From positions 25,262,196-25,326,195 of the forward strand of contig NC_054873.1 of the NCBI RefSeq assembly GCF_018320785.1: a DNA stretch of 64,000 nt. Reading direction: 5' to 3'. Within the stretch, counting starts at the first letter, position 1. Every line of letters starts with the position of its first letter. The notes beneath the pieces are model-generated. The model searched no databases, was not told where the DNA came from, and saw only the letters and a list, made by a program, of their open reading frames with translations. This document shows, in pieces, positions 14,201 to 25,400 of this stretch. Source of the stretch: Cheilinus undulatus. Its lineage: Eukaryota > Chordata > Actinopteri > Labriformes > Labridae. The position numbers and the translations under genes are program-made.

Positions 14201-17200
14201 GAATATTTGTTTAGAAATTTTTTGTCATTTCTTGGATATCTTAGTGGCTTTGTATGGAAAAACTAAGTATTTTAAAGGAACATTTCGGGGTATGTTTACA
14301 TATTGGAGAGCTACTTTGGGAGTTCAGGAGGAAATTTGCCTTAAAATTTTTGTCATTTTCATGTGAATTTAGGAAATGTATTAGTGATATTTGGAAATAT
14401 GATTTTAATTTCTGACGGGAGTTTGCTTTGAAATTGTATGTATTGTCATTGAAATTTGGGAAATTCATTTGTTAATTTCTGGAAATTTGATTGGGAATTT
14501 GGGGGATAGTGATCTACAAAATGTTCAAGAATTTTCATGGAAATTTCATGAAATGTTTAAATTGTGGGGAATTTTCCCTCATTTTGTGAAAGTTTTGAAA
14601 TTTTGAAGAAAGTTTAGGGGAGTTTTCTTTGAAATTTGGAAAGTATTTTCAAGTTCTTTTGGGATATGTTTGCATATTTTGGAGAGTTTCATTGAAATTT
14701 TTGGTGGGAATTGCTTTGAAATTTAATGTAAAATCATGGCCATTTGGGAAATTAATTGTAAATTTCTGGGAATTTGATTGGAAATTTTGGAAATTTTCAT
14801 GGAAATTTCTGGGAATTTGCTTGGATGCTTGGGGAATGTTTGGCACATGAGATTCCTTGATGCACCAGGGAAGAAAATCTGATATCCTTTGTAACCTGGT
14901 ATTTAAACACATTGAGCCAGATAAAATTAGAGGGGGGGTCTGTGGATCCTCCCCCAAGAAATTTAGAACATCCCAACCTAAGTTCCCTGAATTCTGGAGA
15001 ATAATAATGCAATAATTTGTGGAATGCAAGTCTTAGCTTGGTACTTTGACTAACATATCTAACATAAAATGTTCTTACTAAAACTGGCTGGTTTCTTCAT
15101 GATCAGCCCACACGCAACGCCTGCTGTGTTCACATATACCGGGACACGGAAAGGATGAAAAACCAACAATCTCCTGGTTAATTTGTAATTATAAGACACA
15201 AGAAACAAATGTGACTAGCATTTTGACAATGTGTGCATTTACACTGGATTTGGGAGCAATTTACCTAAAAGACAGCTGATTTTCGAAGAAATGTCAAAAA
15301 AGGAGGAATAGAGGATATATGTTAAGAAAAGTGACTTTAGTCCACTGTTAACAAAAATTTAAAAAAATTAATGGAGGTCATCAAATGTTGATCTTTTAGT
15401 ATTTGTCAAGGAAAAGCTCATCTTTTTAAAGAAAAATAAATATTAAGCATTATTCCATAATTTAACATCATTGTATACAAGTCTATTGGCAAATTTTGAC
15501 CTATCTTATCATGGGCAAGACTTTGAAAGTAGAATAACAATGAAAAAAATAATGAAAAGCTGAGCTTGTGAGATTTTTTGTAAGACACTTAGAAATAAAA
15601 TCAAATATTTTTTCAGGCTTCTGTAACCTGAATTGAGGAAAATTAATTTTATTTTTTAGTATTTTTTTTTAGATAATTGTCCAGAATGTCTATTGAACTT
15701 TAAACAATTTGCTGGAAAAGCTGGGAGAATTTTCTTTGAAATATTTGTTTAGAAATTTTTTGTCATTTCTTGGATATCTTAGTGGCTTTGTATGGAAAAA
15801 CTAAGTATTTTAAAGGAACATTTCGGGGTATGTTTACATATTGGAGAGCTACTTTGGGAGTTCAGGAGGAAATTTGCCTTAAAATCTTTGTCATTTTCAT
15901 GTGAATTTAGGAAATGTATTAGTGATATTTGGAAATATGATTTTAATTTCTGACGGGAGTTTGCTTTGAAATTGTATGTATTGTCATTGAAATTTGGGAA
16001 ATTCATTTGTTAATTTCTGGAAATTTGATTGGGAATTTGGGGGATAGTGATCTACAAAATGTTCAAGAATTTTCATGGAAATTTCATGAAATGTTTAAAT
16101 TCTGGGGAATTTTCCCTCATTTTGTGAAAGTTTTGAAATTTTGAAGAAAGTTTAGGGGAGTTTTCTTTGAAATTTGGAAAGTATTTTCAAGTTCTTTTGG
16201 GATATGTTTGCATATTTTGGAGAGTTTCATTGAAATTTTTGGTGGGAATTGCTTTGAAATTTAATGTAAAATCATGGCCATTTGGGAAATTATTTGTAAA
16301 TTTCTGGGAATTTGATTGGAAATTTTGGAAATTTTCATGGAAATTTCTGGGAATTTGCTTGGATGCTTGGGGGATGTTTGGCACATGAGATTCCTTGATG
16401 CACCAGGGAAGAAAATCTGATATCCTTTGTAACCTGGTATTTAAACACATTGAGCCAGATAAAATTAGAGGGGGGGGTCTGTGGATCCTCCCCCAAGAAA
16501 TTTAGAACATCCCAACCTAAGTTCCCTGAATTCTGGAGAATAATAATGCAATAATTTGTGGAATGCAAGTCTTAGCTTGGTACTTTGACTAACATATCTT
16601 AGTCAAGGTGCTTTCTAAAATTTAAGACCTCTCATTGTAAAAATCAGACTTTTTAAGACTTTTCAGGGCCTTAAATTGAAAATGTGCAATTTGAGATGAG
16701 ATGTTTTTTAAATAACTGCTTGTCCCCAACAACACTAAAAAGCACAGACATGACACATATGCACATATACGCTGAACATTCATGTGAGTTCTCACCGTTG
16801 ATGTCCCTTTTGTGTCGTTACAGGACCTGCTGGGATTCGCCACACGCCGACATGACTGACCAGCCCCCTTCACTGCCCAGGAATTTGCAAAATCATAACT
16901 GTCCTCTGTTTGGAACCCTAAAACACAGCAGAACGCACAAAAAAGCTGAAATATTTCTCCTTGATATCACAACCCCACCTCTGTTTCTCTTGCTTTCTTA
17001 AACCTCTTTATCTTTTCCTGCTGGTCTTCCTGTTTCTGAGTGCTGGTGACTCAAATCATTTCCTAGATTCCAGGGAAATGAATTCTCCAACATTAATTTA
17101 CCTTCACATGCCTGCAGTCACAAAGACACGATTTACCTTCTTGAGCAGCGTACTCATCAGCTGACACTGTGTTGAAGTTGCCACAAAGGCCACAGGTGCG

Positions 17201-18079
17201 GTTTGCATGGTGTTTGGTCAGAGTCAGGGCGATGTTTGCAGCATTATCTATGGTTACTGTGAAGCCAAACTCCTCACTCCAGAGTTTGTAATAGCCAAGC
17301 TCTGAGCCAGCGAAGACAGCATGAGAGGCATATGGCAGGGAGAGTCTGCAAAACAAGACAAACATCTCAGAAAGTGTTGGCTTGATCAATTAGCCTTGTG
17401 ATTATTTTTGCTAAAGATCTTTAATTTCCTAACTCTTCTTCTCCTTGTGAGAGTCGTCCATTGACAGACAGGTGCAGCTCAAAGGCGTCTCCCAGGAACA
17501 GAGTGACTCCAGTTCTTTTGCCACCAACAAAATCACCTGTGGATCATTTTACCTGTCATTCACTAAACTAACAAAACACATAGCCATCTGAACTTTTTTG
17601 TGGAGCTATCTGGGTGTGACTCACCCAGCAGTGTGAAAGAGCGACGGTTGCAGTCTCCAGCCAGCAGGTAGCTGCAGTCTCCAGGGAATTCATATAAAAC
17701 GCCATCAAACGTATGGACATGGTGTCTCCCAAACAGACTGCATCTCCCAATCGTTCCTGCAACGTAAGCTGGGTACAAGAAAATAAACAGACATGGGACT
17801 GACTGAAGTAAAAGCACTATAGGAGATCACTTGAGTGATCTATGACAATGTAGTTTTAAAGCCTTGAAGGTGGTCAGACTTTCTGATGTCACACTCACCT
17901 GTAAGATGCAGGAGAACCACAATTTCTCGCAAATACCTCTTCATGTAAACCTAAAACACAATTAGAAATATTTCAGTTACCATCCCACCATCTGCGTAAG
18001 CATTGCCATCCTCTTATGCATCACTATTTGCATCATGCACAACCTCTTTTAAAGACCATTTCTGTAATCCTACCTCCAT
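407..18079 (-). CDS. vwf: von Willebrand factor, N-terminal two thirds (30 coding exons, 3' end outside window)
   Basis: VWF is a secreted haemostatic glycoprotein that multimerises through its D domains, carries factor VIII and tethers platelets. Exons on the minus strand, 5' to 3': 18079-18074, 17950-17899, 17768-17625, 17536-17434, 17345-17137, 16917-16796, 12884-12665, 12580-12458, 12384-12273, 12200-12154, 12045-11909, 11799-11661, 10205-10105, 10025-9830, 9761-9546, 9364-9118, 9010-8916, 8653-8502, 8409-8306, 8222-8084, 7958-7824, 6843-6697, 6601-6461, 4250-4152, 4065-3909, 2722-2555, 2461-2326, 2240-1931, 1751-587, 511-407. They sum to 5227 nt with no stop and consistent phases. Domain order is D1-D2-D'-D3-A1-A2-A3(start), as in mammalian VWF. 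Translation can start at 18079 or at an in-frame ATG at 17944; both precede a hydrophobic signal peptide. D4, C and CK domains lie beyond the left edge. Divergently oriented to the neighbouring cd9. Confidence 0.96.
2326..8653 (-). CDS. vwf: vwf exons 18-27: D' and D3 (factor VIII-binding and multimerisation region)
   Basis: Exon 18 (8653-8502) starts the mature subunit right after the furin motif and encodes TIL' ([10 protein letters not shown]). Exon 19 is the E' module. Exons 20-23 encode VWD3: [17 protein letters not shown] in exon 20 and [16 protein letters not shown] in exon 23. Exons 24-25 are C8-3, exon 26 the third TIL ([20 protein letters not shown]), exon 27 the E3 module. D'D3 in mammals binds factor VIII and forms inter-subunit disulfides; the cysteine framework read here is conserved. 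Introns 22 and 23 contain inverted-repeat elements, and intron 25 a degenerate T-rich repeat. Confidence 0.94.
2930..3740. repeat. Degenerate T-rich tandem repeat in vwf intron 25
   Basis: About 800 bp composed of variants of a ~20-30 bp phrase such as CCATTTTTGCCACTTTTA, almost free of G on the plus strand. Phrase spacing is irregular, so this is an old degenerate minisatellite. The long open frames seen here on the plus strand (Phe/Leu/Cys rich) come from base composition and are not genes. Confidence 0.75.
4251..5162. other. vwf intron 23, proximal part
   Basis: AT-rich intronic sequence between exon 24 and the palindromic element at 5163. No exon, RNA gene or recognisable transposon was found. 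Confidence 0.5.
5163..6002. mobile_element. Foldback inverted-repeat element in vwf intron 23
   Basis: The left half (GGTAACACTTTCTTCTC..., AAGGTGGTATTACC, TTAATTATCAAGTAAT, CTTAGGTGGTATTT) reappears inverted in the right half (AAATACCACCTAAG, ATTACTTGATAATTAA, GGTAATAACCACCTT). The centre is near 5600. The whole unit resembles a non-coding foldback MITE. Short TAACCC-type repeats lie at 5394-5450 and GGGATA-type repeats at 5711-5765, on either side of a LINE-tail-like insert. Exact ends and target duplication were not resolved. Confidence 0.65.
5550..5672 (+). repeat. LINE 3'-tail-like fragment
   Basis: Contains CTGGGATAGGCTCCAGCG, GGATAAGCGGTATAGAAAA and an ATGGATGG-type tail. This block is, from general knowledge, common at the 3' ends of fish non-LTR retrotransposons. 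It sits in the centre of the foldback element, so it probably inserted there. Confidence 0.6.
6921..7388. mobile_element. Short inverted-terminal-repeat element in vwf intron 22
   Basis: Starts AGGGGTAGACTGATT and ends CAATACTGGTCGACCCCT, which are imperfect inverted repeats. Between exons 22 and 21; the interior encodes nothing recognisable. Probably a non-autonomous hAT-like MITE. No clear target duplication was found. Confidence 0.55.
8916..12884 (-). CDS. vwf: vwf exons 7-17: C8-1, TIL1, VWD2, C8-2, TIL2 and start of D'
   Basis: Exon 7 (12884-12665) is the first C8 module and exons 8-9 the first TIL module ([18 protein letters not shown]). Exons 10-14 carry the second VWD module, with [15 protein letters not shown] in exon 11 and [10 protein letters not shown] in exon 14. 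Exon 15 is C8-2, exon 16 the second TIL ([13 protein letters not shown]), and exon 17 (9010-8916) ends the propeptide at APSR. The exon 16 donor is GTCAGA, a weak site supported by phase and homology. Introns are short (often under 250 bp) except the ~3.9 kb intron 6, which holds a tandem duplication. Confidence 0.93.
10206..11660. other. vwf intron 12, repetitive AT-rich sequence
   Basis: About 1.45 kb of AT-rich intron with repeated phrases such as TTTTAGTC/TTAGTCA near 10370-10510 suggesting an old repeat, but no element ends or coding potential could be defined. Confidence 0.4.
13534..16600. repeat. 1.53-kb tandem duplication in vwf intron 6
   Basis: Copy 1 (13534-15065) and copy 2 (15066-16600) share landmarks at a constant offset of about 1532 bp: AAAATGTTCTTACTAAAACT at 13534 and 15066, CCCACACGCAACGCC, and GTACTTTGACTAACATATCT at both ends. 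Only scattered substitutions and small indels are visible. The second half of each copy is built from GGAAATTTGGGAATTT-like phrases. No exon lies inside. The copies could be a recent tandem duplication or an assembly artefact. Confidence 0.92.
16796..17950 (-). CDS. vwf: vwf exons 2-6: signal peptide and VWD1 module
   Basis: Exon 2 (17950-17899) holds the signal peptide ([14 protein letters not shown]). Exon 3 starts the first VWD module with GRCSLFG, then HTFDG and CSYLLAGDC. Exon 4 has an unusual but phase-consistent donor, GTTAGG, at 17433. Exon 5 carries the CGLCGN motif, the CxxC type associated with VWF disulfide-linked multimer assembly. Exon 6 ends VWD1 (YDFANSW). The VWD1 module belongs to the propeptide (D1-D2), which in mammals guides Golgi multimerisation and Weibel-Palade body packing. 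Confidence 0.93.
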
Positions 18080-18258
18080 TGCTCCAGCGAGTTGTTCCAG
18101 AGTTTAAAAATATCAAAGTACAAAACCACAGAGCTCAAGTGTTGCACTTTCAGACCACTCAGAGTTAAGGCATACTGACACCATGAACTGGTCTGTGTCT
18201 TCAAAAGCGTAGCTAAAAAAGGGTCAAACACAGCCACTCAATCACACTGGAAGCTTTA

Positions 18259-18265
18259 TTTTATA
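18259..18265 (-). promoter_or_regulatory. TATA-like box of vwf
   Basis: The minus strand reads TATAAAA at 18265-18259, about 180 bp upstream of the first vwf ATG. A TSS about 30 bp downstream (near 18230) would give a short 5' leader ending at the exon 1 donor, GTAGGA at 18073. No other strong TATA candidate was seen between here and exon 1. Placement is inference. Confidence 0.45.
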
Positions 18266-19379
18266 GCAAAGTGCATACCCCTGCCCAGCTGTCATTGGCT
18301 TTGTCTTAAGACACCTCCCCTCGCCAGGCCGTCAAAAAGGGCCGCCTACCATTCTGTCCACAGTTCAGAGCCTGCAGACTGACACCATCAAACACACTCA
18401 GTGGGACAATAGCAGGATATGCTCACTGATCGCCAGGTTGACTGATTAGTCTACTCTTACGCATCTGTGCCAGCGCCAACCCAAACAATTCTTGTGAAAA
18501 ACACTCTTTCTGGAGATATCACACGCAATAGCACTGTTTTGGCAGGAACAGATGACTAAGCTTCACCAAAGCTACACACACATAAGCATGCACACACTGG
18601 GAAACTGAGCAGGTCAGTGCTCTCAGGTAGAAAATTCACCCTATCTGGCAAAGCATAGACAATGCTACCTGCACAAAACTTTACAAAACAAAGCTTTTTT
18701 GAAAGAATCTGTGGCCAGCAAAACCTCCTGGTGCATACAGTGGCAATACCTGTTCAGTTCTGGTGTCACTTTCTAACACTGTGATGAATATTTCATAGCC
18801 CAGCAGGGGATTTCATTAGAACTTTCTTGATGTTGATGTTTGACCATGTGCTGTAATTCCAACAAGGAAATCAATCTGACCTCTTCACAACCTCACAAGA
18901 GATCAAAAAAATCTGCACGCACAACTTTGGAAATATTTTAGAAGAGGCATGTTTTTAATTCAACAAAGGTTGCCAAATTTTCAAAAAATATCACTTCGAT
19001 TTTTAAACAAATCAGTTTTCTTTTCACATATTTGAGAGCCTTCAGCAAAGGTGTGGTTAATATGCTGTTTAGTCAGTGTTAAGATGATGCTTACTGCATT
19101 ATAGATGGAAACAGAGAATCTAAACTCCTCACTCAAAATGCACACATCAAACTTCTTGAAAATATTGAACTATTAGCTCTTTAGCAATATGTTAACATGG
19201 CTGATCACTGATGGTATCAGTAGAATCAGTGGTCAGAATATTTTACGTACTCGTTTGCACAAGTGGTTTGACCATTTGGCCTCATGCTCCAAGGGGCATT
19301 GATTTAGCAACATTATAGGAATGCGTCAAATACAAGGTGTAGCAATTAAAAAACAAGACTCATGCTGTTAGCTTGCCCA

Positions 19380-20310
19380 ACACTGGAAAAAGACAAGCAC
19401 TCCAGCTTAGTCTGACATTTTGGTGAATTATGGCCAGAGTGCAACTGCCTGGCTCTGTGCCATAACAGACAGAAGTCAGGAATTAATACTATTGTTTTCT
19501 CTCACAAATCATCCATTTATGATGCTTTAATGGCCCATAAACCACTGTAGCTGGAAGATCTGGTAAATTTACCTCATGATGAACAGAACCACAGCGTTTA
19601 GCTGGCTGTTAATTTTTTAATGAGGGCAGCTAACAACAGACTGTATTTAGATAAACTAATTGTGATTTTATTTTTTGTAGCATTAAGGGGGTGGGGTAAT
19701 TCACTCAGGGCCCGAGCCATCATGGGGCACTAGATTTGCCCTGCCCAAATTAAACCTATCTACAAAAGTGATGAAAACTGTCTAACAGTTTATGTCCATT
19801 TATAATGAAATTCAGACTCTATGTTTTAACACACTAGAGATGTTGGAGTAAGGTTGGTGTTAGCATGTGAAAACACTGAGACCTAGATATGACTAAATAT
19901 TTATTTAGACCATGTTCTCCTCTTATCTGGCTTGGTATTAATTGAGCAGGGCAAATATAGGAGCCCAAGATATCACCAGTCTTGACTGGGAATGACCCCA
20001 CCCCCCTTACGCTACAACAATATAAAACCACAGCACTTTATCTCAATACAGTCTGTTGTTAGCCCATGTCACTGCTCTCATTGAAAGTTAGCAGCCAGTT
20101 GCATGCTGTGTTTTTATTCATTCTGAGGTCAATTTCCCAAATCTATCAGCCTACAGGTCATTAAAAGTATCATAACAGAGAGACTTGTGCCAGAAAACAG
20201 TAAATAAATCCTCAACTTCTGTCTCTGCTCTGGCACAGAGCCACCCAGCTGTACTAGAGAAGATTTTTCTGCCTCATTGTCATGATTTTGAAGCTTAATT
20301 TTATTAACTA
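19380..20310. repeat. Large imperfect palindrome between vwf and cd9
   Basis: Left-arm blocks GGCTCTGTGCC (~19453), AACAACAGACTGTATTTAGA (~19632) and TTAAGGGGGTGGGGTAATTC (~19683) reappear inverted on the right: GACCCCACCCCCCTTACGC (~19993), ATACAGTCTGTTGTTAG (~20046) and TGGCACAGAGCC (~20231). The centre is near 19845. Arms are about 350-450 bp and diverged. This fits a foldback DNA element. No open frame of note inside. Confidence 0.72.
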
Positions 20311-20557
20311 ATGACTGAAATTTGACTCAGTGGTTCATAACTCAGTCTGTCATCCAACAAACCTAAAATAAAGATTTTTTAAATCACTTTACAGGGATGC
20401 TTTAACAAAGCATTACTTGTCCACAAATCATAAAAAAAATGGTTTACCCTTCCTTTAATTACAAAATGTTAACCCTTTATGCTCGCTATGAAACACAAGA
20501 CTTGTGGCTACTATGTTAAAGTACAACTCAGGCTTACAAAAGAGAAAACAACAGACT

Positions 20558-21732
20558 AGGGGAGACTGGGGACAGTTGCAACAAGGGATGGTTACAACAA
20601 GCCTTATTTCTCCAATCAGAAACATGCTAGAGTGATGACACTCACACTGCACATGCTCAGTTAGACCCTCTGCCCACCAAGAAGAGAGAGGCCATATTGA
20701 GCATCTGGTCCTGCTTGTATCAAGACAAAGTTGTTTTAGGGGTATGAAAGTAGCTTTTTTCATGAGCTGTATTTTTGTCATACTGTCCTGATCTTTGGTA
20801 TGAATTAATCCAAACTTACCTAGTTTGAGTCATTGTTTTGGTGACTATTCAGTGACATGATTATCATGTGTCAATGTCAGTGTGGCTAGCTAGCACATGA
20901 TGTTTTGCCATGACTGATACCATGGGGGCGGTTGCAACTGTTGCAACTGTCCCCATGCTAATTAGGCTTTTCATATCAAAACGGACCATCCAACTGTATT
21001 TTTGAAGATTTTTAGTTCAAAATAGGTACAATTAATATATTTCATTGCTCATGGTAAACAGAACAGGCAATCATATTACAAAACAAAGAGAAGCTAATAC
21101 TAATGCTAAACAAAATAATTCCCCAGATAACTTGTTGAGCAAAAATGAGCAATTATTGTTGTATCTGTTGTGCTATGGGACAAACTAGACGCATAAATTT
21201 TCCTGTGAAAACAGGAGAAAAGTCAATTTATTTGTTGTTATTTAGTGTTTTAAAACAATTTTAATTTCGTTCACTAAAAACATGTTTGATAAATGTTTTT
21301 TGTGTTGCAAACTATTCCATTCTTTTTGTCCCACACTTAAATATTGAGTTTTATAGCTTTGGTAACGTCTGCACATTGACTCAAGATAGGGCTATGTTTT
21401 ACACAAAACAAAACTTATCAAATATATTATACTGTAATATTGTAGAAATACTGTGCTTATTGAGACAAAAAGCAGAAGTTAACTAGTGAAATTTAATGTT
21501 ATTTTGATATGTTGCAACTGTCCCCAGGTTTGGGGTCAGTTGCAACAACTGAATTCCTCTATTCAAATAAATATTGTGATTGATATGTCACATGTAGCCA
21601 TCTTTGAATGGTATGGGTAATTAGCAGACAAATGTAAGTTTAATATGTAAAGATTTGGTGTGTCTAGTTCAAATAGTCTCTGAGTAACTGAGAGTAATGT
21701 AAAAAGTGTTGCAACTGTCCCCAGTCTCCCCT
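20558..21732. mobile_element. 1.2-kb inverted-repeat element between vwf and cd9
   Basis: Left end AGGGGAGACTGGGGACAGTT is the reverse complement of the right end AACTGTCCCCAGTCTCCCCT. Both ends are flanked by ACT (20555-20557 and 21733-21735); read with a TA duplication, the ends shift by one base. The GTTGCAACTGTCCCCA motif also recurs inside near 20938 and 21512. No transposase frame; a non-autonomous DNA transposon of unassigned superfamily. Confidence 0.8.
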
Positions 21733-22319
21733 ACTAACAGTTATTTTGGTATTTTGAACAGCAGGAGATGGGTCACTTTATGTTTGCTCGTGTGTGCTGC
21801 TCGTCAGCCTGGGACATGCTCGTGCACCGTGTTCATTCATGTACAGTATATTCGATTCACGAACGCGCCTTTCTTATTCTGAGGAATTACGTCATCTTTC
21901 TGCCCAGGGTGCTGCAGGAACTTGCGAGCAAAAAGCCCTAAAGCAAGCTACCGGTCAAAGCACCGCTCTCCGTTTGTGTGAGGCAAACACATAGCTACAC
22001 ACTGCATGTTCCAAGTTTCCCTTCGCTTTGAGAAATAAGTCACTGTTTTAGAGTAATATGTCATCTTAGTCTGAAGGCAATACTGATTTTTCAATAGAAA
22101 AAATGCGAATCCTGCAGCTGGTATAAGAGAAATAAAATCATATATCACTGAAAGTCCTGTAAGAATGTTTCCTGTTATCGGGAACAGTAGGCTACTGATT
22201 TAAAAGCGTTTGGAGTGAAGCAAAAAGAGGTAACGAATATAAAAGCATTTCGTTTTTAAATGTAGGCTAAGACCAAAAAAGCCACAGGAGGCTTTGCCTT
22301 CCCAGTCAGTTATGTTATG

Positions 22320-22494
22320 TGAGGGGGCGGACCACTACAGGCGCGCACAGCACGACGCGCGTATCAGAGCCAGCGCGTCGGCAAATAACCTCATTCTACA
22401 TACTGACTGTTATTTAGAAGGTCTTCTCCTCTCATCTACCGTCGGTTTAAATAAGTCACACAGAAGAAGAGTGATCCACAGACCAACTACCGCC
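22320..22494 (+). promoter_or_regulatory. CpG-rich leader/promoter of cd9 first exon A
   Basis: A GC- and CpG-rich patch (e.g. GCGCGCACAGCACGACGCGC near 22341) in an otherwise AT-rich region, immediately upstream of the ATG at 22495. This is typical of a vertebrate CpG promoter; the TSS is not placed. Confidence 0.5.
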
Positions 22495-25400
22495 ATGGCT
22501 GCGCTTTCCGGAGGAGAGACGTGCATCAAATACCTGATGTTCACGTTCAATCTAGTCTTTTGGGTGAGTTTGAATCGAAGAAATGTTCTCATTTCAACAT
22601 GAACATCCTGTCTGTTGTGTGCATGGACGTGTGTGAGATTCGCGTGCATGCGCATTCATGCGTGAGCAGGTTACTAGGCTATGATGAAAAATGATTCAGG
22701 GTCCCAGAATCTTGCCGAGTGCTCACAGGCAGCTTCGGCCACTTAACACGGAATGTTTAAAAGGTGCTCCTCGAAATTATTTCTGGCAATGGCCACCATA
22801 AACACAGTTTGTCCCAATGCGTGTGAAGACCGAGCAGACTGGAACAATAATCCCCAGTGGCCAAGTGACCCAGTTCCTCCTCGCAGACTTCTCTCTGGAG
22901 TTTGCGCGCATGGCATTTTAATAATTAGAATGAGAAGGAGAGAGGCGTTTGATTGTGGAGGGGAGTATTATAGGCTATTAGTAACCGAGACTTCTGTTAC
23001 GTTGCGTGATGTGAGAAGTTGCGCATGTCAGTTAGCCAGCTTGTGTGTATGATTATATCCTGGATATCCCAGGATAGGCTATGTGTGTCCTATACTTAGC
23101 CTGCAGGGTGTGTCGTGTCGGCTCCGTTTGTTTGTGATGTGTTTGTGTGTGAGAAAGTATGGTTTTAAATGGGTGTTTGCCCTTTTATGAGCGTTTATAA
23201 TTTGTGCAGCTATAGTTAGAGCAGCCAGTCATTACATGGCAGACTGGGGTTTCCCACTTTGTATGTGTGTGTGGGGGGTTGTGTGTGTGTTTGCAGGGGC
23301 GGATGTAGTAATATAGACTTCCCAGGCCAAATCCAGTAAGGCCCATCCCCCTTTGGCTAAAAGCAATCTTAGTGAATAAACAAAATACTTTGAAGTATCT
23401 CTTTTAGGGTGACCAAGCCAGAGAACTATGACATACCCAAAAACCCAACAGTATCTACTCATCTAGAGCATCACCACTCAAACCCACCACATCTAAATAT
23501 TCTAACACATCTCTAGGCCAGGTGCAACCTATAAAAACTAATTTATATGCTACTCACTGGTGCAATATCTGCTCTTCTGACACAGATCATATTCTATTAC
23601 ATGCCATTTTATCAAAAAGTTATCTACCACTTCATTGATTCAGTAGGTCTAAGACTTAGGGGTTTTTTTTTTTTGTGGTCACGTGATTTTGATGATGCAC
23701 AAATGTCCATTGGCAGTCAGGAAGTGGGGGGCAGCCATTAGGAATGAATGGGGAGGAAAGCAGGTCCTTTTAAGCTCTAAATGGACCTGTGTGCTGCAAT
23801 TATTATCAACATTTATAACGCTCTGCCTCTTCACCACAATAAACAGAAAAAAGGACTGGATGGCAAAACAGCTAAAATCAAAGTTATTGGTGCTTGGTTA
23901 ACAAAAAAGAAAACATTGTTCCGGACAGGAAAGCCACCAAAGGCACATGGAATATATGAATAAATCGTAGTTTATGAGGTGAGGTGGCTTCTTCCAGGCT
24001 TTTAAAACAGAAAGCACCAGGTCAGGACCAGACAGAGTCCAGAGCCAATATGACCCATGATGGGAAACAAAATTGTTGGTGGTAGCTTGCACCTTGTAAA
24101 AAGTAGGTTTAAAGAAAATAAGTTTTGAGAAACTCGGCCCAACTTTTTTGGAAAATCAAACTCTGTTTGATGTTATGTTATTCAATCTTTGCTCCTTTTT
24201 TTCATTCAAGATACACATCATACCTCCAGTCTGAAGCATCATGTCACTATATTGGGAGGTTTAATGCAATTTAAGTGATGGTGAAATCTTCCTTGCATGA
24301 GTGTGAGAAAGAGATAGAGAGATAAGGTTAAAACAGCAAGTAAAAAATTGAATTCCCAATTGTTAGCAAATCTGCATAGTCAAAGTGACAGTTGGTTTGT
24401 CACCCTGACAATGAGTCAACCCACACTTTTTCTGTGTGTCACTTTTGTGTGTAAGGTCCAACATTTAAACTCAGTAGAGTCACACTCTGCTCTAACCTCT
24501 ACTTCAGATGTTCTTCATTTGATTGGGTTGAAACAGGAAGTAAAGATAAGACACGGGATCATGTGGGGATGATTCACATGACATAAATGTCTGATCACAG
24601 CTCATTCTGCACACAGAACACTGTCCACTTTTGTATGAAGCAAACGCAGGGTTCACAAACCTTGCTTGGATAAAAACAGCTTCTAATAGGTAAAATAAGA
24701 GGTTCTCTTTGTCACATAGGAGTCATAGGAGGTACAGTTCTTTTTAGAGAACTGAATCATTTGTCTTAGCTCAGAAAAAGAGCTGGTTCTTTTGGCTCCA
24801 AAATGGGACCATTTTGGCTGTTTTTAATCAAGCAATGTTTTAGCCTATGGCTGTTATGTATGCATGTGTTATACAAAATGTCCAAGGCATGCACAAGTCT
24901 GGTATACTGGTGGTATGCATGCAGTTGGATTGAAACTCCACCAGGAAGAAGAAAGAAGAAGAAGAAACCATTGTAGCCCCTTGCTTTATCAACTGTAGTT
25001 GCTGCTTTGTGCAGACCACTATGGATGTTTTAGTTAATTATTATTTGGGAAATGCCAACGACCCTTTCTTTACTTCCACATACTGTGAAGGATGAATGTA
25101 TATGAAACAGTCATTCCTCTACATCAAAAAAAGGGCAAAGGAAACCGGCTCTCATATGGGATCGGGCTCCTGTAATCACACAAAAGAGCCAGTTCTCTGA
25201 GCCAGCTCGTTTTTTAATGACACACCACTATCACACAATTCAAACACCTGGACAGGTATTTCACTGAAGGTTTTATGTCAACATGCCTCAACAGACCCCT
25301 CTCTACAGCTATTTCATCTCGCAAAACTATCTACCCACACAAGCTGTTAAAGACAAACTGTACATGTAGAAACATTGCGCTGAACAGAGGAAGGAACAAG

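Noticed and set aside
22495-22563. First exon of a separate tetraspanin gene
   Set aside because: No other tetraspanin exons follow before exon B, and the phase fits cd9 exon 2 exactly. An alternative cd9 first exon is simpler, though a gene remnant is not excluded.
23470-23640. Possible LINE C-terminal zinc-knuckle remnant ([15 protein letters not shown])
   Set aside because: Only one short motif with no flanking frame; too weak to list as a feature.
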